Shown here: piece after piece, positions 1-13,300 of the stretch
How the letters are laid out: the number at the start of each line of letters is the position of its first letter
Position numbering within the stretch: the stretch's first letter is position 1
Source of the DNA: Ridgeia piscesae
Taxonomy: Eukaryota > Annelida > Polychaeta > Sabellida > Siboglinidae
DNA length: 64,000 bases
Direction: 5' to 3'
Assembly (NCBI GenBank): GCA_025642075.2
Contig: JAODUO010000182.1
Location: forward strand, 155,001 to 219,000
Position numbers and translations under genes: made by a program
Notes under the pieces: model-generated
Told to the model about the DNA's origin: nothing
The model's input: only the letters and a program-made list of their open reading frames with translations
Database searches by the model: none

Positions 1-100
1 CTCACTCATTCACTCACTCACTCACTCACTCACTCACTCACTCACTCATTCACCCACTCCCTTTCTCACCCAATCACTCACACTCACTCTCATATCGACC
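1..100. repeat. (CTCA)n microsatellite
   Basis: Imperfect CTCA/CACT tetranucleotide repeat running off the left edge of the window. Confidence 0.9.
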
Positions 101-3017
101 ACTGGGGTCGATCATTTGTGGCTGCAACATTCCTTCTCAAGATCCCTCGGTCTACAATTTTCTTGTAGCAGTCTACATATGATTTTGTCTTCCTCAACTG
201 GCCGTTCCATGTGCCCGATGTCACAAGAATGTAGCCACAAACAGATACAGTGTAGACCTATCTTCATAGCAGACAAACAGGCCAAAGTACTATTTAAACG
301 AACACAACTCTGCTGTCACTATTTTTTCAGAATAAAATTTGACATTATGATACTGCATACTTTTAAAAAAATACGTGCTATTTTCAGAACAAACACAACA
401 GAAAACAGTTTTGCATTTTATTATGCTCTGTGATGCAACATACTTAAAAGCAGTGATTTGACAACACGGGCGCAGACAATAAGCCGTAAAATACAATGAA
501 ATCTACTATATGTCCGTTATATCCCTGGACATCTAAAACAGTATCAAATATAATAAACATAAAACTCATGTAAATAAAACAAAGGGGCTTTGTGAATTTA
601 TAAATGCTAGTAATAACTAAAATTGGATAGGATTAATGCCACTCATCCACCAAAAACAAATTTGGACAGCCAGTAAATTGCAGCGATACATTGATATGTA
701 TTGCTAAAATACTTACAACTGGTACATAATACAAACAGACAGGGTCCCAATTTTCTGGTTAGAACATAATATTAGTATAATTTTATTTGGAAAAATGTAT
801 TAAGCACCATGTATTAAAAATGCTAAAGGGTACTCACAATACAAAATAAGTAAATACATATATAGATAGATATTACATGTCAGTAAATTGCAACAGGTTT
901 ATTATATCAAGACATAACCACACGTTTTCAGGAACAGCTGAAAATGTGAAGAGCAGAATTTATTCACCTTTTCTGTTCGCTGTGTTCGCTAAACACATTA
1001 TCTTTTCTAAATTTCTTTTATTCCAAACGCACCCTTCAACCACCCAACACATCCAGAATTATATTTAGATTATTGGAATTGTTTATATTTACACACTCCT
1101 AAGATTTCACGTGAACAAAACAAAAAGCAGGCTGGCCTGTAGCAGGTGGTGCACCTCTCAAAGAAAACCAATTTTACCTCCACCTGAGGGATTCTGAATC
1201 AACACAATTGTACATGTACAACTTGCGTAGACATTAAGCTAAAGCAACACGGCCATACAACAGTGAAACAAAGATCGCAGGTGAAAACATGAAACCTACC
1301 TGTAGTCTGCTACCAACTGTAGCCATAAAAACAACCAGCACAGATGTGGTAGAATGCATTGCAAGTGCTATAAATAATAATATATCAAAGAAACCCAGTC
1401 AGTTCTGGAATTAGCCAACATAGTAATTTGTAACAGTAACTCTGCTGTATTGAACATAAGAAAAATGCAACCCGACTCAGCAACATTGGGAGTAAAGGTT
1501 ATTTTTAAAATGGACGTTTTGTTTATAATTTAAACATGTTTCAGGTTTGCAACTTTCAAATTGGAAACACAATTACAGGCTTACTGAAGAAACTAAAGAA
1601 AGTTTGGCAGGTAGCATGCCTTTAGCATATTTATTATAATCGTACCAGTAGGCATGCTATATTAATTATTTAAACCCGGGAATACACTAGCTCTATTAAA
1701 AGCAATATATCAGAATATCTTTACAGTGATATCGGGTCTTGTCGCTCCCACGGTGTTTCAATACATAAATCAACAATCTTGCCCAAGACCAAGCACGCAT
1801 ACATCCACATTACGGGCACTCACAAACTAACTGTTTGTCATAGAAGCAAGTCACATTAGGTTCAATAACAAAACTATCATCACTGCCAACTTCACACAGC
1901 ACTATATTGTACTTGATTATGTTCGAACACATTACAACCAACAGTAACAGGAATAAACTGTAAAATGTTGTAATTTCATAGACTTTCATCAGCATTACGT
2001 CGCATGGTGAAATGCATGTACCCACCAAAAACACAACGCATGTTTATTGTAATTACCATTCACATATTGTAATTACCATTCCCATAAGAAACCACACAAC
2101 CATTGATCAGCAACCATTAGCCAGTTGCACAAAGCAATATCCAAAATAAAATCACTGCAGCTTCTGAACCATTTTAGTTTCAGTTTACAACATAAGACAT
2201 GGAACAGTGCTGCCCAAAGCTTTTATTTATTTAACATATTTTATGACTCTTCAGGGTCTCCCCAAACCTCCATTGTCTCCCACTGCGGTCTATCAAAGAC
2301 ACAACCTTCAGCCTCTCCAAAAACATTCACCACAAAATACAAACCCGTTCCTTAAATACTGGGGCACAACCTACTTAAATATGGAGCCATCAAACCTCTC
2401 CTGTCACGGTTCCGACACCTCTGCAGTGTCTGCACAGGTGTAAAAACTACACAGTGAACAACACAGTGATCAGGTTTTTATACTCAATGTTAACAATGGC
2501 CTATGCATATCACATTTCCTTTATTGCCAAATATATGTCAAACAACACAGTTCCCAAAAAATCTCAGGCACTCTCAAAAGAGTAATTTTCACACAAAAAC
2601 CCAACATTTCCCTAAATGTTATCCTGGTCCCAGTTCCTCCAATGAAAACAGTTAACCACAAAATGCACACCTATTCCCTACATATTTGGTGGCCACCGCA
2701 TGACTTTATCCCCCACCTAAATCCTGGGGGGTCATCCCCCATGCCTCCCCATCCGAATTCCAACCCCTTGCACGGATGCAAAAATGTGCAAGATGGACAA
2801 AACATTAATTTTGCCGGTTTTCTATACTAAACGAAAACAATGGCCTATGCATATCACATTTCTTTTACCAACACGCGAAAGATGCTTCTCACAACGCTAC
2901 CAAAACAACACAATTGTCCTAGCAGTAAATGCAACATCTGAACACAGCAATTCGTCACTTCCTCACAACAGCTTTCTATGCAAGCGTCAAACAAAAAAGC
3001 AGTCAGGTCAGCGGGTT
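101..3017. other. flank downstream of FAXDC2-A; no gene recognised
   Basis: AT-rich sequence with no convincing coding exon. A stretch near 1400-1470 resembles a dispersed repeat also found near 12100, 41600 and 49500. A segment near 1920-2010 resembles 21720-21830, at the matching place downstream of FAXDC2-B, and may be shared 3' UTR or flank. A roughly 35-bp direct repeat (AATGGCCTATGCATATCACA core) lies near 2495 and 2838. Confidence 0.5.
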
Positions 3018-3204
3018 CTACTGGGAACACTGGTTGGTGTTCATACATGTTTCCTTTCGGCTGTCCTCGTCAGGGATCTGCTGCGAGAGTGGTGTCAGGT
3101 TGAGCAGCAGGACGTGGCGCTGGTACGCCTTGCTGGCACGGAACAGGTTGTCTGTGCCGTGAAGACGGTCCATGACGCCCAGAACGCCGTAGTTGTTGAC
3201 GAAC
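3018..3204 (-). CDS. FAXDC2: FAXDC2-A coding exon 6 (last)
   Basis: The acceptor reads TGTTGTAG, and the frame runs FVNNYGVLGVMDRLHGTD... to a TAG at 3020-3018. It completes the Q codon split after the third histidine box. From 3070 to 3206 it is almost identical to the last exon of copy B. The final 17 or so codons after IPD are unrelated to copy B. Confidence 0.92.
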
Positions 3205-6200
3205 CTACAACAGAGTAGATAGTGTGAACAACGGTACAACTAATGTGTATGGTTATTGCCAGTGTTACTGACATTAAGATAAGCAAGGAGATGCACAACA
3301 ATGCCAGGTTAACTAAGGAAAGATAATGTAATGTAATAATAATAATAATTATTTCTTATGTAGCGCCCCATCCAAATAATTGTTCTGGGGCGTTTTACAA
3401 TGATTCTTCCTAATTTAGTTAAAAAATTATAATAACAATAACAATAAATAATTAAATAAAATGCTAATACAATATTACTTTGATAAGATATGCATGTGGT
3501 AATAAAGACAGTCATGTTCCCTTAAAATACCATCATAAATTAGCACACAACTATACAGTGTATTAAAACATATATAACATAAATAAATAAATAAATAAAG
3601 TAGTATAAATATGTGATAAATAAATAAATAGTAAAGATATGTAATGTAATGTAATGTAATGTAATGTAATGTAATGTAATATAAGTAAGTAAGGTAAGGT
3701 AAGGTAATGTAAGGTAATGTAAGGTAAGGTAAGGTAAGGTAAGGTAAGGTAAGGTAAGGTAAGGTAAGGTAAGGTAAGGTAAGGTAAGGTAAGGTAAGGT
3801 AAGGTAAGGTAAGGTAAGGTATGGTAAGGTAAGGTAAGGTAAGATAAGGTAAGGAGAGGCAAGACAATGTCAGATTAACTAAAGAAAGGTAATGGCATGG
3901 CATGGCATGGCACGGCACGGCACGACCCGACCCGACACCGACACGACACGACACGACACGACACGACACGACACGACACGACACGACGTGGTGAAGGACA
4001 AGTGAACAATCTACACTTATATGGAAATTATTTGTGAAAGCATTTATTGAACAATCGACACTTAAATAGAACTATTGATGAAAGCATTTATTTCTTCAAT
4101 GGGAAATAAATGATTTAACTGAGCCTACACGTGGGCAGCACTCACTGTGAGTGATGGAAGTCGTGGGCCTCGGGTGACGGAAGGAAGGGGAAGTGATATC
4201 CGCAGTGGGCGATGCTCGTCGACACGAGAGCGAGGCTGAACCAGAGCCAGGATGTAGCGATGTGGGAGCCGAGAATGAGTGGCCCAACAACTGGTGGCAG
4301 AAGGTTACAGAAGACGTGCTCGACTGGGTGGGCGTAGATGGCGGTGAGACCGATAGGGGCCGTCCACTCGTGGTGCTGCTTGTGGATTCGCTTGTACAGG
4401 TACGGCCGATGAAATAAACTGCAACAGAGCGCATGTTTATGTCTCCTAGCTTTCTTATTAAATATGTACCCTGGGTAGGCAGCATCTGTGTTCTACTGTT
4501 TTGGATGACTCATTTATTTAAAATTTGATGTATTAGTAAGAAGTTAGTAATAAATTTAAGAAAACACAAGCAAGGTGCTAACAAACCACCAATCATGATC
4601 AGGAGGTTGAAATTATCACCATGTAAAAATACTTATGTACAGTGTTTGATAACAAACTAGATGAGATTATAACACTGAAATCATGGTCAAGATATATCAG
4701 CAGTGCCTGCAATTTCTTCGAAGTTAACTCATTTTTTTTTACTAAAACTATTTTAAATTTGTTTTACAAGTCTACTATTGAGAGCATTCTTTGTTTTTCA
4801 TAAATGTTAAGTGTTAGGAATAAGAACAGCTTACAGACGATTGTACGTGTCAGCTCCAAAATAATTGGAGCCACTCAGAGAGACACCACTACATTCTGTG
4901 AGCAACCAGTTCTTAAGCAAGCTCGTTCTGTTTAGTCAATGAAAGTCACATTCTTTATTCCATGTTTGAGATTCTGCCATCAGAATGCCGTTTTAGGTTT
5001 GGAGCATCCAAAACAAACCATGAGAAGTTATCTTTTATTTCAGTCTTGTTATTAATATCAAAAGAATGTATCTTATATATGAATGTATGTTACAATTAAA
5101 TATTTTACAAATTTTATACATAATGCCCTTCCAGGTGACAATGTACTGAAACAATCTGCATATTTTTTAACAGTGTTTTAACACTTGCTGCAACAGAGCA
5201 ATATGGAAAATATCGTTCATGGCTGCAAGGTTGGGATAGACTGTACTTAGGAGGATTTTAATTTAAACCTGCAATATTTTGGTCTATCACCTGCAGCCGC
5301 ACACACACACACACACCCACACACGCACACACACACGCACGCACACACACACGCACGCATGCACACACGCACACACACGCCATGCATATGCATTTGAGTG
5401 AAATAACTTGCAGCTACGTGGAATAATATGGCACATGTTCGGTCTCCTAGAAAAACAAATATCTTTGTAACTATGTCAGTTGAAAGTGTACATTTGTGTT
5501 TTATGAAAACAACTGTAGTGTTGTCACTAAACAAACATAGCACATTTGAATGTGTCATACTGAAAGAAAGCAGCTATGAATGAGGCACATTTGTTGTGCA
5601 TTACTAACACAGCTGCAGCATTGTCAACGAAGAAGTAATCGCATACAAAATCCTTATACTTTTCTATTTATAAACAGAGACTGATAGAAGGTATCCCATT
5701 GGAAAATCATGTCAATTTGAAAGGCACTATTTCAAGTTGCACTTAATAAGCCCAATACTGACTTCAAAGTTCACAAACTGTATAGGTGAAATATACTAAT
5801 CATAAAGAGAACTTACAGTTTAACAACTACTGCCAGTTTGCTGGCATTCACTGCTGTGGTGTTGAGTCCTAATTGACCCAGACAGTGTTGGTCACACCTA
5901 TTGTTAAACACAACTCCCCAAGTTACTTACTCAGCTTAGCAGCAATTCACACCACAAAACTGCCCTTTGTTGACCAATCCAGGTGACTGTTTTACCACGA
6001 TACAGCACTCTTAATGAAAATTCATCATTAAAAAAAAATCCATTGGTAAACTAAAATAGTTTTTCCAAATCCAAATATCCACTGCCACATTACAGAGGAC
6101 ACTATTTCAATGACACAAAAGTACCAAAGTCCTGCTGGCATGTCACAGTGTTGACAGTTTTCAAGTATTCAAGATCACTGTTAAAGATTGTAATTGAATT

Positions 6201-7240
6201 TAAAGAGCAACCTTGGGTTTAAGAGCTCTTAACAACATTAGTAAAATGGTCCCTGAGGTAATTCAAAATTGTCTTTATTAAAATGGAGGAGGGGGTCCAA
6301 CAAGGGTGGCAACTTGTGGGTGTGAATGTTGGGAATACCAAAAGTGTTAATCTTATTTTATAAACTAATCCGAAAAAATAATATTTTTTGTGAGAATTTG
6401 AATATAAATATGCTTGTCATTATCATCTTTTTTTATTTATTTTAATATATTTAATTAATGGGTTATTTATTTAAAATATATTTATCTCTCTTATTTTTAA
6501 ACTATATTTATCTCTTTAGTAAATACATAATTATTTTAATATTTGTATTAGCATCAAACAAAGTTCAATGAATTCAGCAAGTTTGCTGAATTCATTCAAC
6601 TTGGTTTGATGCTAATTAAAATAATACTGTATTACTAAGAGATAATTATAGTCCTGCCAATGATTACACAAAGAAACACATGAAACAAAACAGAAGCCTC
6701 ACCGGTGTCCGTAGTAGAAGAGCACTTCTTCCACGAGTGAGAAGACAGTCAGCTCAAACAGCACCCAGTGGAAGGTGGGCAGCTCCACGCCAAAGCCACA
6801 GTTGCGATACTTCATGAGCCAGTAGAACACAAAGCTGAAGGGGATGCCAACAACAGTCTGGTTGAAGATCACCATCAGGATGGCATGCTTCAGTTTAGCA
6901 GGATCCATCTACGGTAGGGTAACAAGTAAAGGTTAGTTCTTATATAGCGCAGTATCCAATCATCAGGATCTTTAAAGGGATTTTTTTAAGTTTATGTTTA
7001 CCATATCAAAACATGATAATTTCCCATAACTATTTTCTCTGCTACTTTTGGATTTTTTACATTTTTTTTTTTAAATAAAGAAAAACTGCACACAATATAA
7101 ATAGTGACATTTTAAAAAGAATCCCTTTAATAAGCAGCCAGGTTGGTACTAGACAGGTAGATAGACAAACATGTCTTTTTAAAAAGTAATTACACTGTGT
7201 TAAATCAAGTGTGTACATAAATCAAATAATGATTATATGT

Positions 7241-7302
<62 letters not shown>

Positions 7303-7324
7303 CTTGATATTTGATATAATTATA

Positions 7325-7380
<56 letters not shown>

Positions 7381-10300
7381 TATAATTATATCAAAGATAT
7401 CAAGCCAAAATATTCCAAATATGAATGCCCTATGGTATACGTACTGGAACGTTCTTGTCAGCCTGTATCTTGTACTTGGTTAGACATTGGGGACGCCCTG
7501 TCAACTCAATCAACAGCAACCAGGAGTTGAAGAGCCAGAACACTGCGATGTTGACAATCAAAGACCCTGAAACAGGCGAAGCAAAACCTTTCAATTAAAC
7601 CATGCATTTTACTTTTCTTGACTTTGTTAAAAATGTCGATTTAAGATGGCAATTGTGCAGGCCTGCTGGTGAAATGCAGGCAAATGGACAAGCAAATTTA
7701 TCAAAGCATCAGCAGTGTAACTCAGACAGTCTAACTGCTGGCAGTTCTCTCTCCTTCTACACGTCTCTTCGTTGAGTTTAGTGTTCTCTCCATTTGGTTT
7801 TGACATTGAAGGTGCTTTGTCTCACTTGCCAAGTGACATGACCTGGCATCTGGGTTTCCCACGGACTAAAGGCTGATCTGGCATGCAGAATGACTTATTC
7901 AGCGAGTCCTGACACTTTTTCCATTGAACTGTTCTGTTGCGTTTTCCATATTACACTGTAATTGAATCTAACTAAATTTATTTATTTATTTAAATTCGCT
8001 TACTTCCACTGACGAACTGTTTTGTATGACACTCACGATCATGTATCTTATTAACATTACAATTTATTATTATTATTATTTATTATTACATAATTATAAT
8101 ATTTTACTTTTCAATTTATTTTAATTATTTATATTTTCATAATTCTGAATAAAAAAGAAACTGTCATATATATGAATTATTTAGTATAAATAATTATTTT
8201 TGTTCAACTGTTAAATGTAATATCAAATTTACCATGATATAATGTTTAAACTTCTGTATGATTCCATGTACATTTATTGTGATGTGTGTAGTAACGTATA
8301 TAAGCCTATGAATGGGCTGGTCCCGGAGATATGGTGCTGTAGAATTGCTAGTATTAATAATAATAATAAAACGGTACAACAAAAATTATGTATTTTATAT
8401 TTTATTTATATTTTATTATTAAATGGGTGTCCCAGACTGAGCCAGTGAGTGTATACTGAGATGATATCACAGTGAATGTATACTGAGATGATATCACAGT
8501 GAGTGTATACTGAGATGATATCATAGTGAGTGTATACTGAGATGATATCACAGTGAGTGTATACTGAGATGATATCACAGTGAGTGTATACTGAGATGAT
8601 ATCACAGTGAGTGTATACCGAGATGATATCACAGTGAGTGTATACTGAGATGATATCACAGTGAGTGTATACTGAGATGATATCAGGAGCACTAACTGAA
8701 CAGACAATTTACTAGTAAAAATGTTTATGACTCTTGTTTGTCTTGTCATTAACTGCAAGGTGGCTGTATTACAGAGGGATCATAACACACGATTTAACTG
8801 GTCAGTGTTGTCTTAGTCAAACAGGACAGGAGCCTTTAACTAAGATCAACATTATTTCATTTAGTTATATGCCTACATTTAATTACAAATGTGTTTTAAG
8901 AATAATTTATTACCCTGACAACATATTGTCCTTTTGTCTTCACTTTTCTCTCACTGTGTTCTCTATCAACAATCTCCAACTCCTATCTCTTGCTGCTGTT
9001 CTCCGTTCTCCTCTCACTCTTTCGAGATCTCTCTTAACGCAGTCCTCCCATCACATTCTTGGTCTTTCTTGCCTCCTTTTTCCCTCCATTTTCTGGGCAT
9101 CTGATGTTTTTGCCACTTTTTTATCTCCCATTATTTCCACGCAACTGGCCCATTTCAACCTACTCCTCACCAATTTCTTCTTAAAGGTTTCCTTCACTCC
9201 AACCTCCACTCTCATTTCATCCATTCTTCTCTTATCAACTCTCTTTTCTCCCACAATTCTTCGTATCCAGTTATTTTGTAAGAAATTCACTTACTTTGGA
9301 GAACAACTTTTGAAATGTATGACATTTCAACCCCCAGGCTTTAGGTCTTGGTCACATACTGTGTCATATGTGATGTCATACGTTTCAAAACTTATGCTCA
9401 AAGTAAGTTAACTTCTTACAACAAAATAACCAAATCTTGCAGCCATCAGCAATATATTCCATATTATTGTTATCCAGTTGCTTTCACAAATTTGCACCAT
9501 CTCCTGTTGCTTCGCTATTAATGCCATTGTCTCTAAGCCATAAATATATGCCATACATGTACATAAAATCTCATTGGACTGTACAAGCCGCTTTCCTTAG
9601 TAATTAAGACGGTGTATTCCATTGTCATGTTATGATAACGACACCACAAACTTGAATAAAATAATGGTGGTTCAGACACACTCTCAGAATATCAGATGAC
9701 TATTCAGTAAGCAGTTGTACTATGGTCTACCTCTAAGTACAATGTGTGCTGTCGGTGCTGAATGAGGATACCATGGATGATTAAACATTTCCAAGATTCA
9801 ATGTCTGGGGTTGGATATCAAGTATCATCCAATTTGTATTCACAGAAAAACAGTCCTTTGATTGAGTGTGTAAAGAATGAGCTGATTGTTTTCTTGACCC
9901 CATTGACAAGAAAGGACAACACTGCCAATTAATTTACTTTAGTGACACCCTGTTATGGTTAAAAACACTGAATGGAGGCTGGCTTGCAGCCAATGGTAAG
10001 AAATAATATGACTGAATTATACTGTATTTACCAAGAGCTAAATCTCGCTTAACAGATATATGCAGGTACAATGAAGTAAACTTTTTATTTTAAAATATAT
10101 ATAAAATAGATTATTAAATAAATATAGCAAATACATGCATAGATACATTAATAAATAAAAAGGATTTATGATAAAAAGTATACTATAATTTGAATCTAAA
10201 CAAAATAAAATTGTTATGGCCAGATATTCCCAACAGTCATATCCACAACTTGCTGACAACTACCATTGGGTAATGGTCCAACGTTCTGGATACAATTACA

Positions 10301-13300
10301 ACCTATGAGCATTCCTTCTTTATAGCTGTGAGTGCAGTAGAACCTTGGAACAAACTAACAGTCAAAACAACAAATGCTTTTACTCCAGAGGAGCGTTCAA
10401 GCAGTCCCCTGACCACACTGCCACTGGCAGTGTTTAAAGTATCTTGACCATTTGTAATAAACATCTAAACACCATTTTTTTTTTTAATCAGCACTGGACA
10501 GCACTTGAAAATGTGTACATGCACCATCCACAAAATCTGCATATCTGACCATGCTCAACAACCCAACCCATTTCAAAGACAATTTTGAATTGCCTGTGAC
10601 CAGCCAACAAAGGACAGATTTGTGTTGTGACTTGCCTGTAAGCTGGTTGCACTCAGTGAATAGTTTTGTAACACCAGGTGTAAGCAACACAATCTGGGGT
10701 AATTAGGACTCAACTCCTGCTAAACCTGAGACCACAGGAGGGGTGCAGATTTAAACTCTTAACCACATGGCCAAAAGGAAAGGGTAGTGATCATCCATCA
10801 TGACAATAGACGGTTACTGAACTAGTTCATGTGAAATGATAATATAATTTCCAATATGATTATTTCCGGTCAACTGAACAGAATATAAGTTTGAGGATAG
10901 TCGAATCAGTGAGGCCATTCAGAGACATGGACATTGAAAGGCCGGAGCCAGCGCTTCTACCCCTGTCCTGATGTCTCCACTGACCAGCCATTTCATGACT
11001 CACCGAAACAAAATGTCATCACATCATGGTCATCAATAGCCACAATGAACGAATATCATCACCTGACCTGACCTGACCTGACCTGACCTGACCTGACCTG
11101 ACCTGACTGCGATACCCTGACTGACCTGACAGTCAGGTCAGGTCAGGTCAGGTCAGGTCAGGTCAGGTCAGGTCAGGTCAGGTCAGGTCAGGTCAGGTCA
11201 GGTCAGGTCAGGTCAGGTCACATCACATCACAATAAGGACTGCTGGCTGTAAATTAGATATTTACAGCCAGTAATGATTATTATCATTATTGAATGTGAA
11301 CATACTAAATTATCCATGACACTCACCCCATATAGCAAGTTTCATTTCGTCATCTCCAAACAGGTGGAACAACTTTTCCCAGTTGCTCTGCCAGTAGTCG
11401 CCCGAAGCTCCCCAAAACTGCTGCAAGTGCCTACAAACACAGGCACTTCACGTAAATGCCTACTAAAACAGGCACCTCACTTATATGCCTACAAACACAG
11501 GCACCACATTTACACGCCTACAAACACAAGCTCCTCACTTAAATGCCTACTAAAACAGGCTCCTCACTTACATGCCTACAAACACAGGCACCTCACTTAC
11601 ATGCCTACAAACACAAGCACCTCACTTACATGCCTACAAACACAAGCACCTCACTTACATGCCTACAAACACAGGCACCTCACTTACATGCCTACAAACA
11701 CAGGCACCTCACTTACATGCCTACAAACACAAGCACCTCACTTACATGCCTACAAACACAGGCACCTCACTTACATGCCTACAAACACAAGCACCTCACT
11801 TACATGCCTACAAACACAAGCACCTCACTTACATGCCTACAAACACAGGCACCTCACTTACATGCCTACAAACACAGGCACCTCACTTACATGCCTACAA
11901 ACACAGGCACCTCACTTACATGCCTACAAACACAGGCACCTCACTTACATGCCTACAAACACAGGCACCTCACTTACATGCCTACAAATGCAGGCACCTC
12001 ACTTACATGCCTATAAACACAGACACCTCACTTATATAGGGAACACTACTTTACAAATGTTTCTTTTTGACTCGCAGCTTATTTAAGGGAAGGTGTCTCT
12101 GCCCGGAATTGGCCGAGCAGTAATTTGTAACAGGAAGTCTGCTGTCTAGAATGTGGGAAAGTTAAACATCAAAGGGTATTGTGGTTAACTCTGCTCGTCT
12201 TGGCATATTTGCCAATCAATTTTGTTTTGAAACTGGATGCCGAAAATCTAGGAACTGGCAATCTCGCTTTAAATGAAATCATATGAACATTGTGTGTTGT
12301 TCAACAATATGTTGTACCGTGTTTCTTACTCCGAATATGCAACCACAATCATTTTCAATTATTCTATTAGAGTTTTTGAGAAACTGATCATCGGCTCAGT
12401 AAGAGTTTTTCCATTTCCTCTCGCATGGAATCTTTTACTACCGCTTGCATAGATAGCAGAGGCTAATGGATTACAGTGTCTCTTTTTAAAGACAGGCTAC
12501 ATAGGATCAGTGAAATTACCCAAGTTTTACACAACAGCCAAATCTGTACTGAAGCGCCACCTGGCGGCACAAAGACTTGAACCGGGTCAATCCCACATAA
12601 ACACAACATGTCTTTGAAATATTGGTAGTAAACAGAGTCTTGCATGCAAACTGCCTACGTTTATTTGCACAGGAAAGGAAAAGAGGGAGGGACTGCCTAA
12701 GTACCCCAACTGTTTGGGGTCAGTGTGACACATATGATAATAATTCCGAAAAATAATAAGACATAAAAAAGCAAACCCATTTTGAATCTAGACAGCAACA
12801 ACGAGAGCCTGTGCAATCGAGGGTAGTGTTGTACTGCCCATGGATGTAACAATTCCCAAAGAAATCGCTCAATATGCATATTTTCCAAGATTGCAGAAGA
12901 ATAAATAAAGAATGTTTCCCTTCAGGTATGAACTAATCACAATTGAATGATAATTGTTAATTATGCTGACTGTACTTGAACATGTTCTAAAACGAACTTT
13001 TATTCACTTATTTAATATTACACAAGATACTTCAAGCCATATATTTTGGCCCCACCAATATCATAGTCATAGAACCAGGCGAGTTGAGCCCCCAATGTTT
13101 GTGAATATTTAGGGACAGGGTGATCATTTGTAGTTTACAACTTTTTTTGGTAGGGGACTGCATATAGTATTAACCAGCAGAGTTTATGGAAAAGGGTACC
13201 TATTTTGGTGACAGTCAATCCCTATGTGTGGAGATGAACACCATTTAACATCGCCCCTCAATTGTTTGATGTAATGCCCTGAGACAACACAACAGAAGCT

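Noticed and set aside
1810..2034. 74-codon minus-strand frame with a hydrophobic segment (MFLVGTCISPCDVMLM...)
   Set aside because: No signal-peptide cleavage context, homologue or splice partner is evident. It overlaps the putative shared 3' flank, whose counterpart at 21.8 kb does not keep the frame.
3690..3852. AGGTAAG donor-like motifs repeated in the AAGGT array
   Set aside because: They are on the plus strand, while the gene is transcribed from the minus strand, where the array reads ACCTT. No exon is nearby on the plus strand.
3475..3984. 169-codon frame of LPYLT repeats
   Set aside because: Translation of the pentanucleotide array inside a FAXDC2-A intron.
4096..4485. 129-codon minus-strand frame over exon 5 of FAXDC2-A
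   Set aside because: Wrong frame. The true exon frame in the same place carries the histidine boxes.
6930..6980. CTTATATAGCGC pieces (also near 3350 and 46340) as a SINE family
   Set aside because: Only 20-40 bp are shared, too little to define an element.
11274..12086. 270-codon plus-strand frame of TNTGTSLTCLQ and APHLHAYKH repeats
   Set aside because: It runs through the antisense of exon 2 and the 29-bp array, and all three frames are open through the array. There is no start context or family.
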